A stretch of DNA of 16,615 nucleotides from Acanthaster planci (GCF_001949145.1 NW_019091363.1:2058949-2075563), one strand, 5' to 3'. Counted from the stretch's first letter, positions 8,001 through 16,615 are shown. Made by a program: numbers and translations. Notes: generated by a model not told the origin, from the letters alone.

Positions 8001-10271
8001 CTAAAATGCTGAGATTGTGGATTGTTGCCAGGATCAACTCTCTGGGTCATTGAGCTTTCATGATGAGAGCAGAATGGCTCCAAAATACGGTTGAAAAATG
8101 GTCCTAAGTGCCTGAGAAAATTGAGGGTTGCCACTTGAATAATGGCTGCAATCTGATTTCCCCCCAAAAAATCACTTTTTCGGGGGTTGATTTTGTTTTG
8201 TGGGAATAATTAAAAATGTAATTGTTTATTAAACCCACAAAAAAATGGAAAATAAATTGAAAGTTTATGGACCAGACAATTATTTCATTTGTGTTTCAGA
8301 AACCTCAGGGATGTTGGTATGCATATGATTGTGTCCTTGACAGTGCTGATTTTACAAACTTTTCAATGAGGCTTGAATTGATGATCTGTACTCTTAGGAG
8401 GGTGCATTCCACCAAATGGTCGTATTTCTGTGCGCGAGCTCATTAATATTAATATGAATTAATATTAATATTAATTAATATTAACCCATTTTAATTAATA
8501 TTAATATTAATTAATATTAATATTAATTAATATTAATATTAATTAATATTAATCAAGAGGGATCATAGAAATGTATCAATGCTGGTTTCCAGTTCGGGGT
8601 ATTTCTTTCAAAATAATCCCACAGTTGCTGGCCTATTTTGGATAGAGGAGGGCGGCTACATTCAGAGCTGAGCGCATATGTATAGTTTTACTGCTATTTG
8701 GGGGCTGTCTTCGGGGAAAGGCGAATAAATAAAATTTTTGTGGCTAACCCCGATAAAATTGAAACGAAAAGTGATCTTCCGGACATTGTTGTTGAATTTC
8801 CAGTGAAAAAAACGGAGGCCGAAATCTTCACGAGAGTCAACAGGCAGCGCTATTTCAGTCTGATTTTGCACTGTTTTCTATGGGTGCGTGTCTGGTGTAA
8901 CGCTACCTTAGTACCCAGGGAAGCTCCATTGGTCCAGATCGAAGCCCAGGTTCAGACCCAGTTAATTATACCTTGCCGATCTTTCCAGTTTAGCGTGACT
9001 TTTTGTCTGTATTTGAACAGGAATGTCTGACAGCACAATTTTAGCCCGTCTTCTGGACAGGACGCATCCTAGGATTCGTGCCGTCATCCTTGAGCCGGAT
9101 TCTCACATGATGCATCAGTATCAAGACCTGGTCAAGAAGGAGTCTGCCAAGCTACAAGGTGTCAATTTCGACTGGAGGCAGCAAACATTCCAGGAGTATC
9201 TAGCCACCGCGGAGGAAGATGAAAAGTTTCATTTCATCAGTTGCATCAGCTCCATCTACTACCTTGGAGACCTTGAGGTTGCCCTGAAGCGTCTTTATGA
9301 GATTTTGGCTGCTGGTGGTATATTGCTCGTTACACTTGTTAAAGGTATATTCACATTTTGAAGGCGCCAATGTTTACTTTCTCAAGGGGGAAGACGGAGC
9401 ATAGAAAAATGTGGATCATTTTGGTTCAGAACTCATTGATTTGGATGGCTGGCATTGTAATAATAAAGAAAGATGTTCTGTTCTATGTAGAAAATAGCCG
9501 CGCCTTCATGCTTTGCCGGTTTCCTGTGTCGTATCGAGATTGTTTCATGCCACACTTTGGCTTCAGAATATTGGCATTATTTCAGTAGACAATGCCTTGA
9601 TATTGTCTCTTAAAGTTCACTTAGTGTACATTTAGACCAATGTTATGCAAACCTTATTTGGCAATACTTGTCCATATTTAAAATGCTCATATGATTTTGC
9701 ATACACCCTCATGCTCGTCATCTTGTGAATATTACTGCAAGTTCCATTGTCACTGAAACAGGTGCATAATAAATTGTATAAGCTAGTCAGCCTTTTAATA
9801 CCATGGATCAAGGCATTCCTGGTCAACAGAATGGCTGCGTATCTGATCACTTTCCTTTTTGTAAAGGATTTTTCTTTTCAATCCTTTCATGCCTTTTCAG
9901 GAGATGGGGGTTTCGGAAGACTGTGGCAGTACCACTACAAGTCTGTGCGCACGCAGAAAACAAGGTACATAACGTCATCTGATATAAAAGAAGCCTGCAG
10001 GAGGCAGAGCATACCCATCGCAGACACGCAAACAATCAGGATCTCTTGCGATATCACAGCCTGCTTTGATCCGCCTCAACAAATCTCCAAAGACGGGGAC
10101 CTTCTTCTAGATTTCTTGACTCACACGGTCAACTTCTCTCGGAACGCCCCGGCTGTATACCGAGATGATCTGCTTCAGTTCTTGGGGAGCGAAGCTTGCA
10201 CATACCGGGGCTCAGACGGCGAAGTGATCTTCAACGGGAACAACGAGGCCGTTATTATCCGAAAACAGTAA
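4816..10271 (+). CDS. HNMT-like: HNMT-like methyltransferase, gene B (complete, 3 exons)
   Basis: Complete histamine N-methyltransferase-family enzyme, expected to move a methyl group from S-adenosylmethionine to a small amine-like substrate in the cytosol. Exons 4816-5029, 9021-9344 and 9901-10271 total 909 nt and encode 302 residues; human HNMT has 292. Both introns are GT-AG and phase 1. The start ATG lies in AAAATGG, with A at -3 and G at +4, and is the first in-frame ATG. Domains in order: N-terminal helical part (1-60), glycine-rich SAM loop NVLSVGGGDG (63-72), acidic ribose-binding LEPDSH (E96), core FISCISSIYY near 142-151, GGFGRLWQY after the last intron, the DLLLDFLTHTVNF block, and the C-terminal strand GEVIFNGNNEAVIIRKQ. 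There is no signal peptide or membrane segment. By hand alignment the positions of human Glu28, Gln143 and Asn283 are not conserved, so histamine may not be the substrate. It is the tandem paralogue of gene A. Confidence 0.92.
5221..5692. repeat. Short repeat cluster in intron 1
   Basis: A 26-bp perfect direct repeat containing AATGGGGTTGTCCACTTTTG lies at 5466-5491 and 5659-5684. ACTTTTGACGCGCCA is repeated at 5541-5555 and 5678-5692. The near-palindrome GTCCAAAAGTGGAC at 5221-5234 is the inverse of the same core. Together they suggest a degraded small element or local duplications; the class is unknown. Confidence 0.75.
6724..7251. mobile_element. Foldback / MITE-like element with ~120-bp inverted repeats
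   Basis: The arms 6724-6845 and 7133-7251 are inverted copies. Within them 6786-6830 matches the reverse complement of 7148-7192 at 44 of 45 positions. The ends read CGGAGCTCTGGAAG on the left and, reverse-complemented, CGGCGCTCTATGAG on the right, each bordered by TA. A TA target duplication would suggest a Tc1/mariner-type origin, but two bases are weak evidence. The interior repeats AAGTCGACTT and CTCGCCAAG-like units several times in both orientations. It has no transposase frame, so it is non-autonomous. Confidence 0.88.
8442..8554. repeat. 16-bp AT-only tandem repeat
   Basis: Four consecutive copies of TTAATTAATATTAATA span 8491-8554, the last ending in C. They are preceded by a more degenerate run from 8442 interrupted by ACCCATT. 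The unit is nearly self-complementary and could extrude cruciforms. It lies in intron 1 of gene B. Confidence 0.92.
9021..9344 (+). other. Gene B coding exon 2
   Basis: A 324-nt internal exon. The acceptor is GAACAG before 9021 and the donor is AAAG|GTATAT after 9344. It encodes the end of the SAM loop, the RIRAVILEPDSHMM acidic motif and the Rossmann core to LVTLVKG. Positions 9089-9255 are nearly identical to gene A, while both flanks are strongly diverged. Confidence 0.9.
9345..9900 (+). other. Intron 2 of gene B
   Basis: A 556-bp GT-AG intron, phase 1, with a strong polypyrimidine tract ending CATGCCTTTTCAG. AT-rich; I see no repeat or gene in it. Confidence 0.85.
9901..10271 (+). other. 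Gene B last coding exon
   Basis: A 371-nt coding part, from GAGATGGGGGTTTC to TAA at 10269-10271. It encodes DGGFGRLWQY, EACRRQSIPIADTQTI, TACFDPPQQ, the DLLLDFLTHTVNF block and the terminal GEVIFNG strand. Most family-specific C-terminal residues are shared with gene A, but nucleotide similarity is patchy, with no near-identical block like that in exon 2. Confidence 0.9.
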
Positions 10272-10754
10272 CTGTGATGGCATTCAGGCAAAAATCGTGG
10301 TACTTGTATTTTGGTTTTATTTGTGTGTGGTATAGTGTTTCCTTTCGGCTGCGTGCACTTGTGGGGTACTGAAACGGTTTTTTAGTTATAAATAAGGGAC
10401 GTTTGGTCGAAATTTCACTTAAAGAAAATGATTCAGGACCAGATGGAAGCAATAAGAAAATTTTGCTTCGCACACTTATTTTTTTACACAAAAGTACACG
10501 AGAACAAAGGAAATTCCCCACAAGGATACAAGTGTAGGAGTGTGTGAGTAACTTTTGGTCAGCCAGCGGCCGGGGTTGGTCTACTTCTGGTGTTTCTTCC
10601 ATGATGCCTAATATAGACACTGTGCTTACGTAAACACACTAGTCAAATTTTATGTTGTACCGTGGATCACGTTTATTCCAAAGTGTATCTTCAATTCTTT
10701 CTAATATTCTGCGAATTTAAGAGCCGGTTTTTTTTGCCTTGTCACAGCCGGGGG

Positions 10755-11340
10755 AAAGGGGGGGGGGCGGAATCTGCCTCCCCCAGATCTCGGCCATACG
10801 ATGAATTATTTCAATGAAATTTGGCACGGCCATAGAGGCATACATACTAATCATCTGTGTGAAATTATATGTAAATTAAAATGTAAATTAAAGCTTTTGC
10901 ATTATTATGACTCATTAATTATTCATGATACCAAGTTTTTATCTTCTTTCGATTGTCGATGCCGTATGGATTGTATATTCAGTGGAAATGAAAACCAGAG
11001 ATTCTATGAGCTGTATACAGTAATATGTAGAAGTAAATTATACAATTAATAAACCTTCCCCAAAGCAAGAGACTTCCTGACAAAAGGAAACCGCTGCCCT
11101 TTGTACCATGTACTTCTGTGTACAAAGTCAATGGTAATTTTCACATCATACTTCACCCTGCCTCCTAAAATTCTTCACTGAGAGAGAACGCCATGTCTAA
11201 TTTTCCTAACTTTGGTGTCACAATTAGGCTAATACATTCGAAAAAAATTGTAATAAAAGCATTAGAACGCAGAAATTAATCCCGAAGATTCTATAAGCAA
11301 AAATTAACAGGGGGCGGATTCTGCCGCTCCCCCCAGCTCT
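10755..11340. repeat. Pair of G/C-rich direct repeats
   Basis: GGGGGCGGAATCTGCC followed by CCCCCAG occurs near 10763-10786. GGGGGCGGATTCTGCC followed by CCCCCCAG occurs near 11312-11337. Both copies have a G run, a C-GGA-TCTGCC core and a C run, so each can fold on itself. They may mark the borders of an unidentified element or be two copies of one short repeat. Confidence 0.45.
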
Positions 11341-12082
11341 TTTAGGGTTAAGTCTTTAAATTAGTTGGTTGTAACATGGAACTAATAAGTGCCTGCCCCG
11401 TTTTCACAGGCCGGGTCCCGGCCCCTAGACAAATAAACCTGCAAAAGTGGTCCTGGTATTGAGCGCACTCAGTCCTAGTATGGCAGTTTCACCAACCCCC
11501 TTCTCTACGTCCCCCCGAACATGCGTAACGTCTTCCCAGCGCCCTGGAGTTTGGATTCCACCCGCCAGGCACAGAACCCCCGCTGAAACCCAGCGGCCAT
11601 CCTCACATAATAAATATTCCTCCTGACAAATGAGCAGAAATCTAAGGATGTAATTCTTTATTTTTCTTCTTAAATTAATCTACAGTGTACAATTTCAAAG
11701 CACTTTTCATGGACTCTACTTAAAATGCGGCGAGTAGGTTCTATATCGGCCTACATGTACAACAGCAGAACCTGGTAACGGACAACAAAAAAGACTGAAT
11801 TTCACATTCTGTCGTACGACATTTCCGGATAGGGTAGGTACTCATGATGACATCTTAGCCCATCACTGAAACAGATGGAAGAAGGTGTAACAAATATGTC
11901 ATGCGTCCCATGTTTCCCAGTAAAACTGAAATCATTCAATGAACTCCATTTGCATTACACCATAAATATGCGTGTGACAAAGGAAAGAGCTGGAACAATG
12001 TACTTAACGTGTTTGTAACAGCGGTTGGAATAATTCAGCATGCAAGACCAAATAACGGCAAAAGGAAACAAACGTACATGTA

Positions 12083-12088
12083 TTTATT
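12083..12088 (-). promoter_or_regulatory. Possible poly(A) signal of the lectin relic
   Basis: AATAAA on the minus strand, about 215 bp past the relic's stop codon. In AT-rich DNA such a hexamer is common by chance, so this is only a candidate. Confidence 0.25.
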
Positions 12089-12301
12089 ATTTCTTCAACT
12101 CCTCTGCGTTTCAAAAATTTTTTCGCTGTCCACACACCTGCTCTGAACAGTCCCCGTCGAAGTAGCTGCAATTATAGCTCTAGCCTTGGAGCTCAACAAG
12201 TGAAAGACAGAAACAGATCTCACGAAAAGCCAATGCGAGCTGAAGCAAGTAAAAGCGTGTTTTCTATTTTAGGGATACCCACAATATCGTTCAGAGCATC
12301 T

Positions 12302-13045
12302 TCAGGGCTGATCGTTAGACTGCACTCTTGATTTATAAGTCAAGTAGTAGCGATTGTCGACTGCCTTGAAGTCGGCGCAATCAGCCCGAGAACGAGCATG
12401 GTCATTGAGCTGGCACACTTTCTCCATCTTGTTGCTCTTCAACAGATCAAAAGAGTGGCATCGATCGGTACCCAGCCCGACATGCCCAACCGAAGGCAAG
12501 CAGACCCTCCACTGTCACACTCTTGATGTTGTGATGGAGAAGGCACTGCTTGTGGACACATCCATTTGGACCGATATAGGTGTGGTGGATTGGTACTGTC
12601 GAAGCTGTCATCTCGCGGGCAGCGAATTTTCTCTCCGATGAATCGCATGCCACGTTGGAACGCCACGCCTCATGTTGCTATAGATATACGGATGCAGTTC
12701 AGTGTAGCACGATTTTTTGCATGGCCGCTGTCCCACTGGGTAGATGCTGACTTCGAGGGCCGCATCCGTACAATCAATCCAGAGATCCCCGTGACCTTTC
12801 ACTAATGCTTCCCAGATGAAGAGGTTTTCTTCGTTTGAGTTGACCACAACCAAGCTGCTTCCCGGCCAGTTATAAGCCGAAGAGATCTGAAACCAACTCA
12901 TCCTACTGGGGAGTCGGTTGTAGCAAGACTGCTGCCAGTTCAGTCAGCTGGGCGGGCAGGAGGAGCACAGGGCCTGCAAGATACTAATGCAGTATGTCGC
13001 GAAGACACTGAGAACTCGTACGGTTTTGGCCTTGAGACACCACAT
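12302..13045 (-). pseudogene. C-type lectin + PAN/apple domain protein relic
   Basis: Reading leftwards from ATG at 13045, the frame starts with a signal-peptide-like segment (VRVLSVFATYCISILQALC). It meets an in-frame TGA at 12944-12946 (codon 34), then continues into a C-type lectin-like domain: SCYNRLPSRMSWFQ, GSSLVVVNSNEENLFIWEAL, GDLWIDCTDAAL. Near 12655-12670 the coding sense shifts frame to VACDSSERKF, the usual domain end. It then runs into a PAN/apple-like module (GPNGCVHKQCLLHHNIKSVT, then CHSFDLLKSNKM, VCQLNDHARS) with a second shift near 12465-12480. The stop is at 12302-12304. Expected cysteines are lost (SSAY for SSAC; ICE after RKF missing). No intron separates the modules, suggesting a processed copy or a single-exon gene. 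Family members are secreted or surface carbohydrate- or ligand-binding proteins. One stop and two frameshifts make a functional product unlikely. Confidence 0.75.
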
Positions 13046-13329
13046 GCTTAAGAGACAAAGTAGTTCGGCTGAAGTGATGTAGAGTTGTCGCTAGTCAGAA
13101 TACATGTGATTACATGTATACCAAAACGCGCCCCTTCAAGTTGGCGCTGTTAGGCCTAGATATATGTCTCGTAATGTGATGAATATGCGCTAACGCAACC
13201 AGGCTCAGCCAGAGATACAATTTCATTTCACAGTCATTAGGCCTATATAATAAAAAAGTACTCACACACGAAGGTCTTTTTGTCGTCGTTATTTCTGTTC
13301 ATTACTATTTCAAACGAATGAAAAATGAG

Positions 13330-13376
13330 ACGTATAATCAATCAGCAGATAACCTCGTTCCCTTGCTCTAAACTAT
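13330..13376 (+). repeat. Dispersed repeat, copy 2
   Basis: Matches 3126-3172 in the same orientation at 41 of 47 ungapped positions, sharing TAATCAATCAGCAGATAACC. Nothing recognisable flanks it. Confidence 0.7.
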
Positions 13377-13635
13377 ACCTCACGCCATGGAGCCCTTGCA
13401 TAATGCTATAAATCGGTCATTTTTTTTCCTGGAAAACAATTAAAAACGAGAAAAGTCTGTATGATTTAAAAGCTCACCACCATTAAAAACTGAATGGTGA
13501 ATTTGTCGCGGGGGGGGGACAAAAATTGGCAAGTTCCATTATGGGTAGTTGTCATACCTCTGTCTTGGATACTGTCCGTTTGTTGGCCCAGAACGATCAC
13601 ATGACCATGAGATATCTCATTATATACTGCCGATA

Positions 13636-13658
13636 GTGCGTACACGCGCACGCGCGCG
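13636..13658. repeat. Alternating purine-pyrimidine tract
   Basis: GTGCGTACACGCGCACGCGC and the following bases alternate purine and pyrimidine strictly for 23 nt, with mostly CG and CA steps. Such sequences can adopt Z-DNA under supercoiling. Confidence 0.7.
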
Positions 13659-14186
13659 AGACAGAACTGTTAAGGGAAGTTCGAGACCGAAGATATTGTG
13701 CCAGTATAACAGGCTAGTTCCCGTCCCCACTGCGCATAAGTTAATGCGGGGACCGCTAACCAGACTATACAGATGTACTCGCTGGTACCCACCACGGGGC
13801 GCAATGTGTCCATCCCTGTTAAATGTACATAACTCGGTGTACATGTAATACAGAAAAATTGCAAATGGGTTCTTCCTACGCACCATTTCCAATTATATAC
13901 ACAATGCTATTTGGAAAGCAACAACCACAAAACTGCACTATTATGCTCACAGATTTCACGAGGGAACGGGGCAAATGGAAATGAATAGGGCCTACATGTA
14001 AAGGGAGAAAGGGAAAGAAAAGAAACGAAGCTAGTGGACGCAAAGGTCCTGTTGCCTTTAAAACAAAGTGGAATTACCCCCTTCATTAGTGATGCTCTGC
14101 CAGTCTGCAGGATTATATAGTTCGATAGTTTTAAGAAGTTCAGGGTTGGGAAAAGGGAACATCAAAATGGATTCCTCGACAGATGT

Positions 14187-14194
14187 CAACAAAC
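14187..14194. repeat. Target-site duplication, left copy
   Basis: CAACAAAC immediately outside the left terminus of the hAT-type MITE. Confidence 0.92.
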
Positions 14195-14444
14195 CAGTGG
14201 GGGTATCCAGCGAGGGAGGGGGTGGGGGCAAAGTTTCCCCCTCCCACGGACTTTTTAATTTTTTATTTTTTTTCAACTGAGGTTAGGCCTACTTCACAGG
14301 TGAGTAGGAAATAAATATATTTCGTTATATTTAGCTATCAAATAAATCAGCTATATTTTTCTCTCCCATTTTCATTTGGAATGAGTCCGAATGTGCGTTT
14401 CCGTTTTGAACCCCCCCCCACACCAAAAGCTGGATACGCCACTG
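14195..14444. mobile_element. hAT-type MITE, 250 bp, with 8-bp target duplication
   Basis: The ends are inverted: CAGTGGGGGTATCCAGC on the left and CAGTGGCGTATCCAGC reverse-complemented on the right, both followed by G-rich subterminal DNA. The element is bounded by a perfect 8-bp direct repeat CAACAAAC at 14187-14194 and 14445-14452. An 8-bp duplication and CAGTGGCG-type termini are typical of hAT (Tip100/Zaphod-like) transposons. It encodes no transposase, so it depended on one elsewhere. The exact duplication suggests a fairly young insertion. Confidence 0.93.
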
Positions 14445-14452
14445 CAACAAAC
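14445..14452. repeat. Target-site duplication, right copy
   Basis: CAACAAAC immediately outside the right terminus, identical to the left copy. Confidence 0.92.
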
Positions 14453-14647
14453 TATCACTTCCCCTTAAGTTGGTTTCATCTCTGCCAAGACCTGTGAAAT
14501 ATGCCAAGTACACTTGAAAACATTGAATTTTGGAGATTCGGGAGGGGGAGTGCACCTTTAATTACGCACCAACAGAGTTTGGTGGTCAGTCTCAGTTATT
14601 GATGACGAATCTGAGCGCAAGCGGCTGCGCAAGTGCAGTTGTTCATT

Positions 14648-15099
14648 GAACGCCACTGCTGTCTTCGGGGGCTTGTGTCGTTCGTTTCGACAATTTCACC
14701 GTTCAATTCGGCAGCATCATTCAATTGTTCAACTCTATCATTTCGTTCTGCAGTTTCATCATTCAATTATTAAACTGCATCATTTCATTCGGCGGTCACA
14801 TCCTTCCATTGGGTGTATTTTTGTCATTCGGTAATAATCGATTCTCTGCTCTCCCACGACTATTCGGTATCAGCGTAATCGTCCTGCGCTGCAGGATCGT
14901 CCTGTTCATTTGCCAATTTGCCATTCAATTTGGCAAATGTAATGGTGAATTGCCAAACAGAGTGGCGGAATGTCAAATGATGAATTTTTCAAATGGAATG
15001 ATGGAATGATAAAATTGTAAAATTGAATGATCGACTTGTCAAATGATGAAATTGTCGAAACGACATAGGCCTGAGCCACCGACGACAGCTCTGGTGTTC
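14648..15099. mobile_element. Foldback element built of ATCATTCAATT-like units
   Basis: The outer arms are imperfect inverted copies. GAACGCCACTGCTGTCTTCGG on the left pairs with the reverse complement of 15079-15099, and both arms then share GTTTCGACAATTTCA. Inward, the left half repeats TTCATCATTCAATT-like words and the right half repeats their complement (AATGATGAAATT-like), so the whole ~450 bp can fold into a long imperfect hairpin. A tight ATTTGCCAATTTG...CAATTTGGCAAAT hairpin lies near the centre. No target duplication was found at the borders and no protein is encoded. The class is undetermined. Confidence 0.78.
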
Positions 15100-16615
15100 C
15101 ACGGAAAGCTATACCCAGCAAGAAATTAGACCGAGGGGTACCCCCCCCCAACATATCCAATCCCTATACACATTCCAGACTTTTATTACTTAACACATCC
15201 CCCCCAAGATGTCTGAAAGGAATTCCCCAGATTCCTGCGAAACAATGACCAACACAAAGCAGGGGGGTTCTCTCTGTCTCATACCTTGCTGTATATACGG
15301 AAAACCATGGGGAATTCCTGCACATACATTTTTGTTCCACTAATAATGTGTAGGATTGGTGTATAATTGGTTGATTTGGGCTCAAAGAATTACCGGAAAG
15401 ACCGTAACAAAGAAAAGAAAAATCCAGAAGGCACCCTACGTTATTTTTTTTTTAAACTTGTACGGGCCCACAAACAAAGACGCACTGGACAAGTATTTAT
15501 ATAGAAAACAAAATACAATGAATTTAATGCAAGTGGAAATACTTGTCCCAAATCACCGCCGAATCAAAATATCTGGTTACTAATTTTTTGGTCACAATAT
15601 GAACACAGTGTGCATTGTATCTCACAACCAGCACGAAGTTAACATTAACAGCGATCCAGAATACAAGGCATGTGAGGGGGCACAAACGTGTAACACTACA
15701 ATTTCAACTTCTAAAGAAAATCCTGGAATGGTATGGAATGGTTTCTCAATCAGACTATAACAATTTCATTTTTTTACGGGATCAAGGTAGACTACGCCAC
15801 ATAATAATCACACGATGGCAAGCGCCGAGATATGAAGTTTGAACACACACAAAAAAAACTAAATGAAAGTTAACACAAAGGAATTAATGTCAAGATCAAA
15901 ACAAAAAGGAACTTAGTCCAATTCGCTCTGGTCCTCCCAAGAATGTTCGTTAATCGAATCCGATCCGGCGAGTGAGCAGTCAGCGAGAAAAGTGATGAAA
16001 CGCGATGTATTGAAGTTCCGACGTTTCCGCGACAGACAAGCAAGGTGGTGACCAGGAACAGCGTCACTCACCAGGAATCAGGGTTATCATGGGGAATACA
16101 TCCAGCATACGGTGGGGTCCAGCACTACACGAAAACAGCTACATGAAAACGACGACGACTCGGGCCAGCAATACAACAAAAGAGGAACGAGGAGCGGCGA
16201 AACTCTCCAGCCACGGTGGAAATGCATACGTGGCACCGTGCTGGTCACAGGGGGTGAAACAATGGTCAGCGGTCCATGCTCGAAAAATCCTCTCTAAATT
16301 TTCGGACGTGCAAGAAAAAGTTCACCTCCAAAAGGAACTCCGGTGGCTTGACGTGTAAGGCAGAAGACGTAGAAAAGCAAACAGTCTCCCAGAATGTAAA
16401 AAAATAAGCGAAATTTGTGGGTAAAAATCGGCACAATGCACAAGCGGATCACCGATCGTGGGTGAGGTGAAGCCTGAGAGAGAGAAAGAGAGCAAGTCAT
16501 TCGATCGGCCGGAGAGGGCCTAGTGCGGAGGAAAAGCGCGTGTAAATAATGGACTAACAATTCGGAAGCCGATTGGATAGACAAAGGGTTGCTTTTTACA
16601 TATTATTATTATTAT
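15100..16615. other. Terminal non-coding region
   Basis: No gene recognised. It contains a 12-bp perfect inverted repeat (AGGAATTCCCCA at 15218-15229 and its complement at 15308-15319), C runs near 15140 and 15200, a short GA-rich stretch near 16477-16492, and an (ATT)n run at 16600-16615 cut by the window end. A small open frame at 16089-16358 starts in a good ATG context but matches no family I know. Confidence 0.5.
16600..16615. repeat. (ATT)n microsatellite at window end
   Basis: ATATTATTATTATTAT runs off the right edge, so its full length is unknown. Confidence 0.85.

Larger units (their letters stand above)
5030..9020 (+). other. Intron 1 of gene B
   Basis: A 3991-bp phase-1 intron from GTGAG to a T-rich tract ending AACAG. 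It hosts a cluster of short direct and inverted repeats (5221-5692), a foldback transposon (6724-7251) and an AT satellite (8442-8554). Open frames inside it resemble no protein I know. Nothing else was recognised. Confidence 0.85.
10272..12301. other. Intergenic region after gene B
   Basis: About 2 kb without a recognisable gene. It contains two similar G/C-rich stretches in direct orientation (10755-10792 and 11311-11340) bracketing AT-rich DNA, a perfect 7-bp-arm palindrome GGCCGGGTCCCGGCC at 11409-11423, and TTTATT at 12083-12088, which on the minus strand reads AATAAA downstream of the lectin relic. An AATAAA on the plus strand at 11048-11053 is far from gene B's stop and is not assigned. 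Confidence 0.5.
13046..14186. other. Intergenic region, mixed short repeats
   Basis: No gene recognised. It holds copy 2 of the dispersed 47-bp repeat (13330-13376), a run of nine Gs near 13510, and a 23-bp alternating purine-pyrimidine tract (13636-13658). A GTCCCC...GGGGAC hairpin with an inner CGCAT/ATGCG stem lies around 13723-13753. Several overlapping open frames on both strands at 13549-13892 look like nothing known. Confidence 0.5.

Noticed and set aside
8160-8186. CCCCC/GGGGG hairpin with A and T runs resembling a bacterial terminator
   Set aside because: The context is a eukaryotic intron, so it has no terminator role there.
8698-9030. 110-codon open frame running into exon 2 of gene B
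   Set aside because: It lies in intron 1, is in a different phase from the homologous exon junction, and has no family similarity. Homology starts exactly at the acceptor at 9021.
10801-11049. 82-codon frame followed by AATAAA
   Set aside because: AT-rich low-complexity translation with no family features; the AATAAA is likely chance.
13549-13892. Overlapping open frames on both strands around a GC-richer patch
   Set aside because: Several frames are open at once because stop codons are scarce there; none resembles a known protein.
16089-16358. Open frame beginning MGNTSS with A at -3 and G at +4, an N-myristoylation-like start, and a GTAAGG donor-like site at its end
   Set aside because: No homology recognised. 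The opposite strand is open over much of the same stretch, and composition alone can explain an 89-codon frame.

Overview
The window looks like nuclear DNA of an invertebrate deuterostome. The genes are split by GT-AG introns, intergenic DNA is AT-rich and full of small inverted-repeat transposons, and words such as AGGCCTA and TACATGTA recur. The gene content (histamine N-methyltransferase-like genes, and a C-type lectin plus PAN/apple domain relic) fits an echinoderm or hemichordate best, with amphioxus possible. This assignment is an inference and species is not determined.

Layout. Positions 407-1653 hold the last two coding exons of gene A, an HNMT-like methyltransferase whose first exon must lie left of the window. 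An intergenic stretch (1654-4815) carries a 30-bp and a 77-bp tandem duplication. Gene B (4816-10271) is a complete three-exon paralogue in the same orientation, with exons 4816-5029, 9021-9344 and 9901-10271. These join in frame to a 302-residue protein. Its 4-kb first intron holds a ~528-bp foldback element, a 16-bp AT satellite and a cluster of short repeats. From 10272 onward there is no intact gene. On the minus strand at 12302-13045 lies an uninterrupted but broken relic of a secreted C-type lectin/PAN protein. A 250-bp hAT-type MITE with a perfect 8-bp target duplication is at 14195-14444, and a second foldback element is at 14648-15099.

Genes A and B are tandem duplicates with the same intron positions and phases (all phase 1) and the same exon 2 length (324 nt). 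Their proteins are clearly diverged. However, a 167-nt block inside exon 2 is about 98% identical between them, while the rest of that exon is only about half identical. This is the signature of a recent gene-conversion tract and is the most striking observation here. By hand alignment both paralogues keep the S-adenosylmethionine-binding motifs but lack the residues that contact histamine in the human enzyme, so the substrate may be something else.
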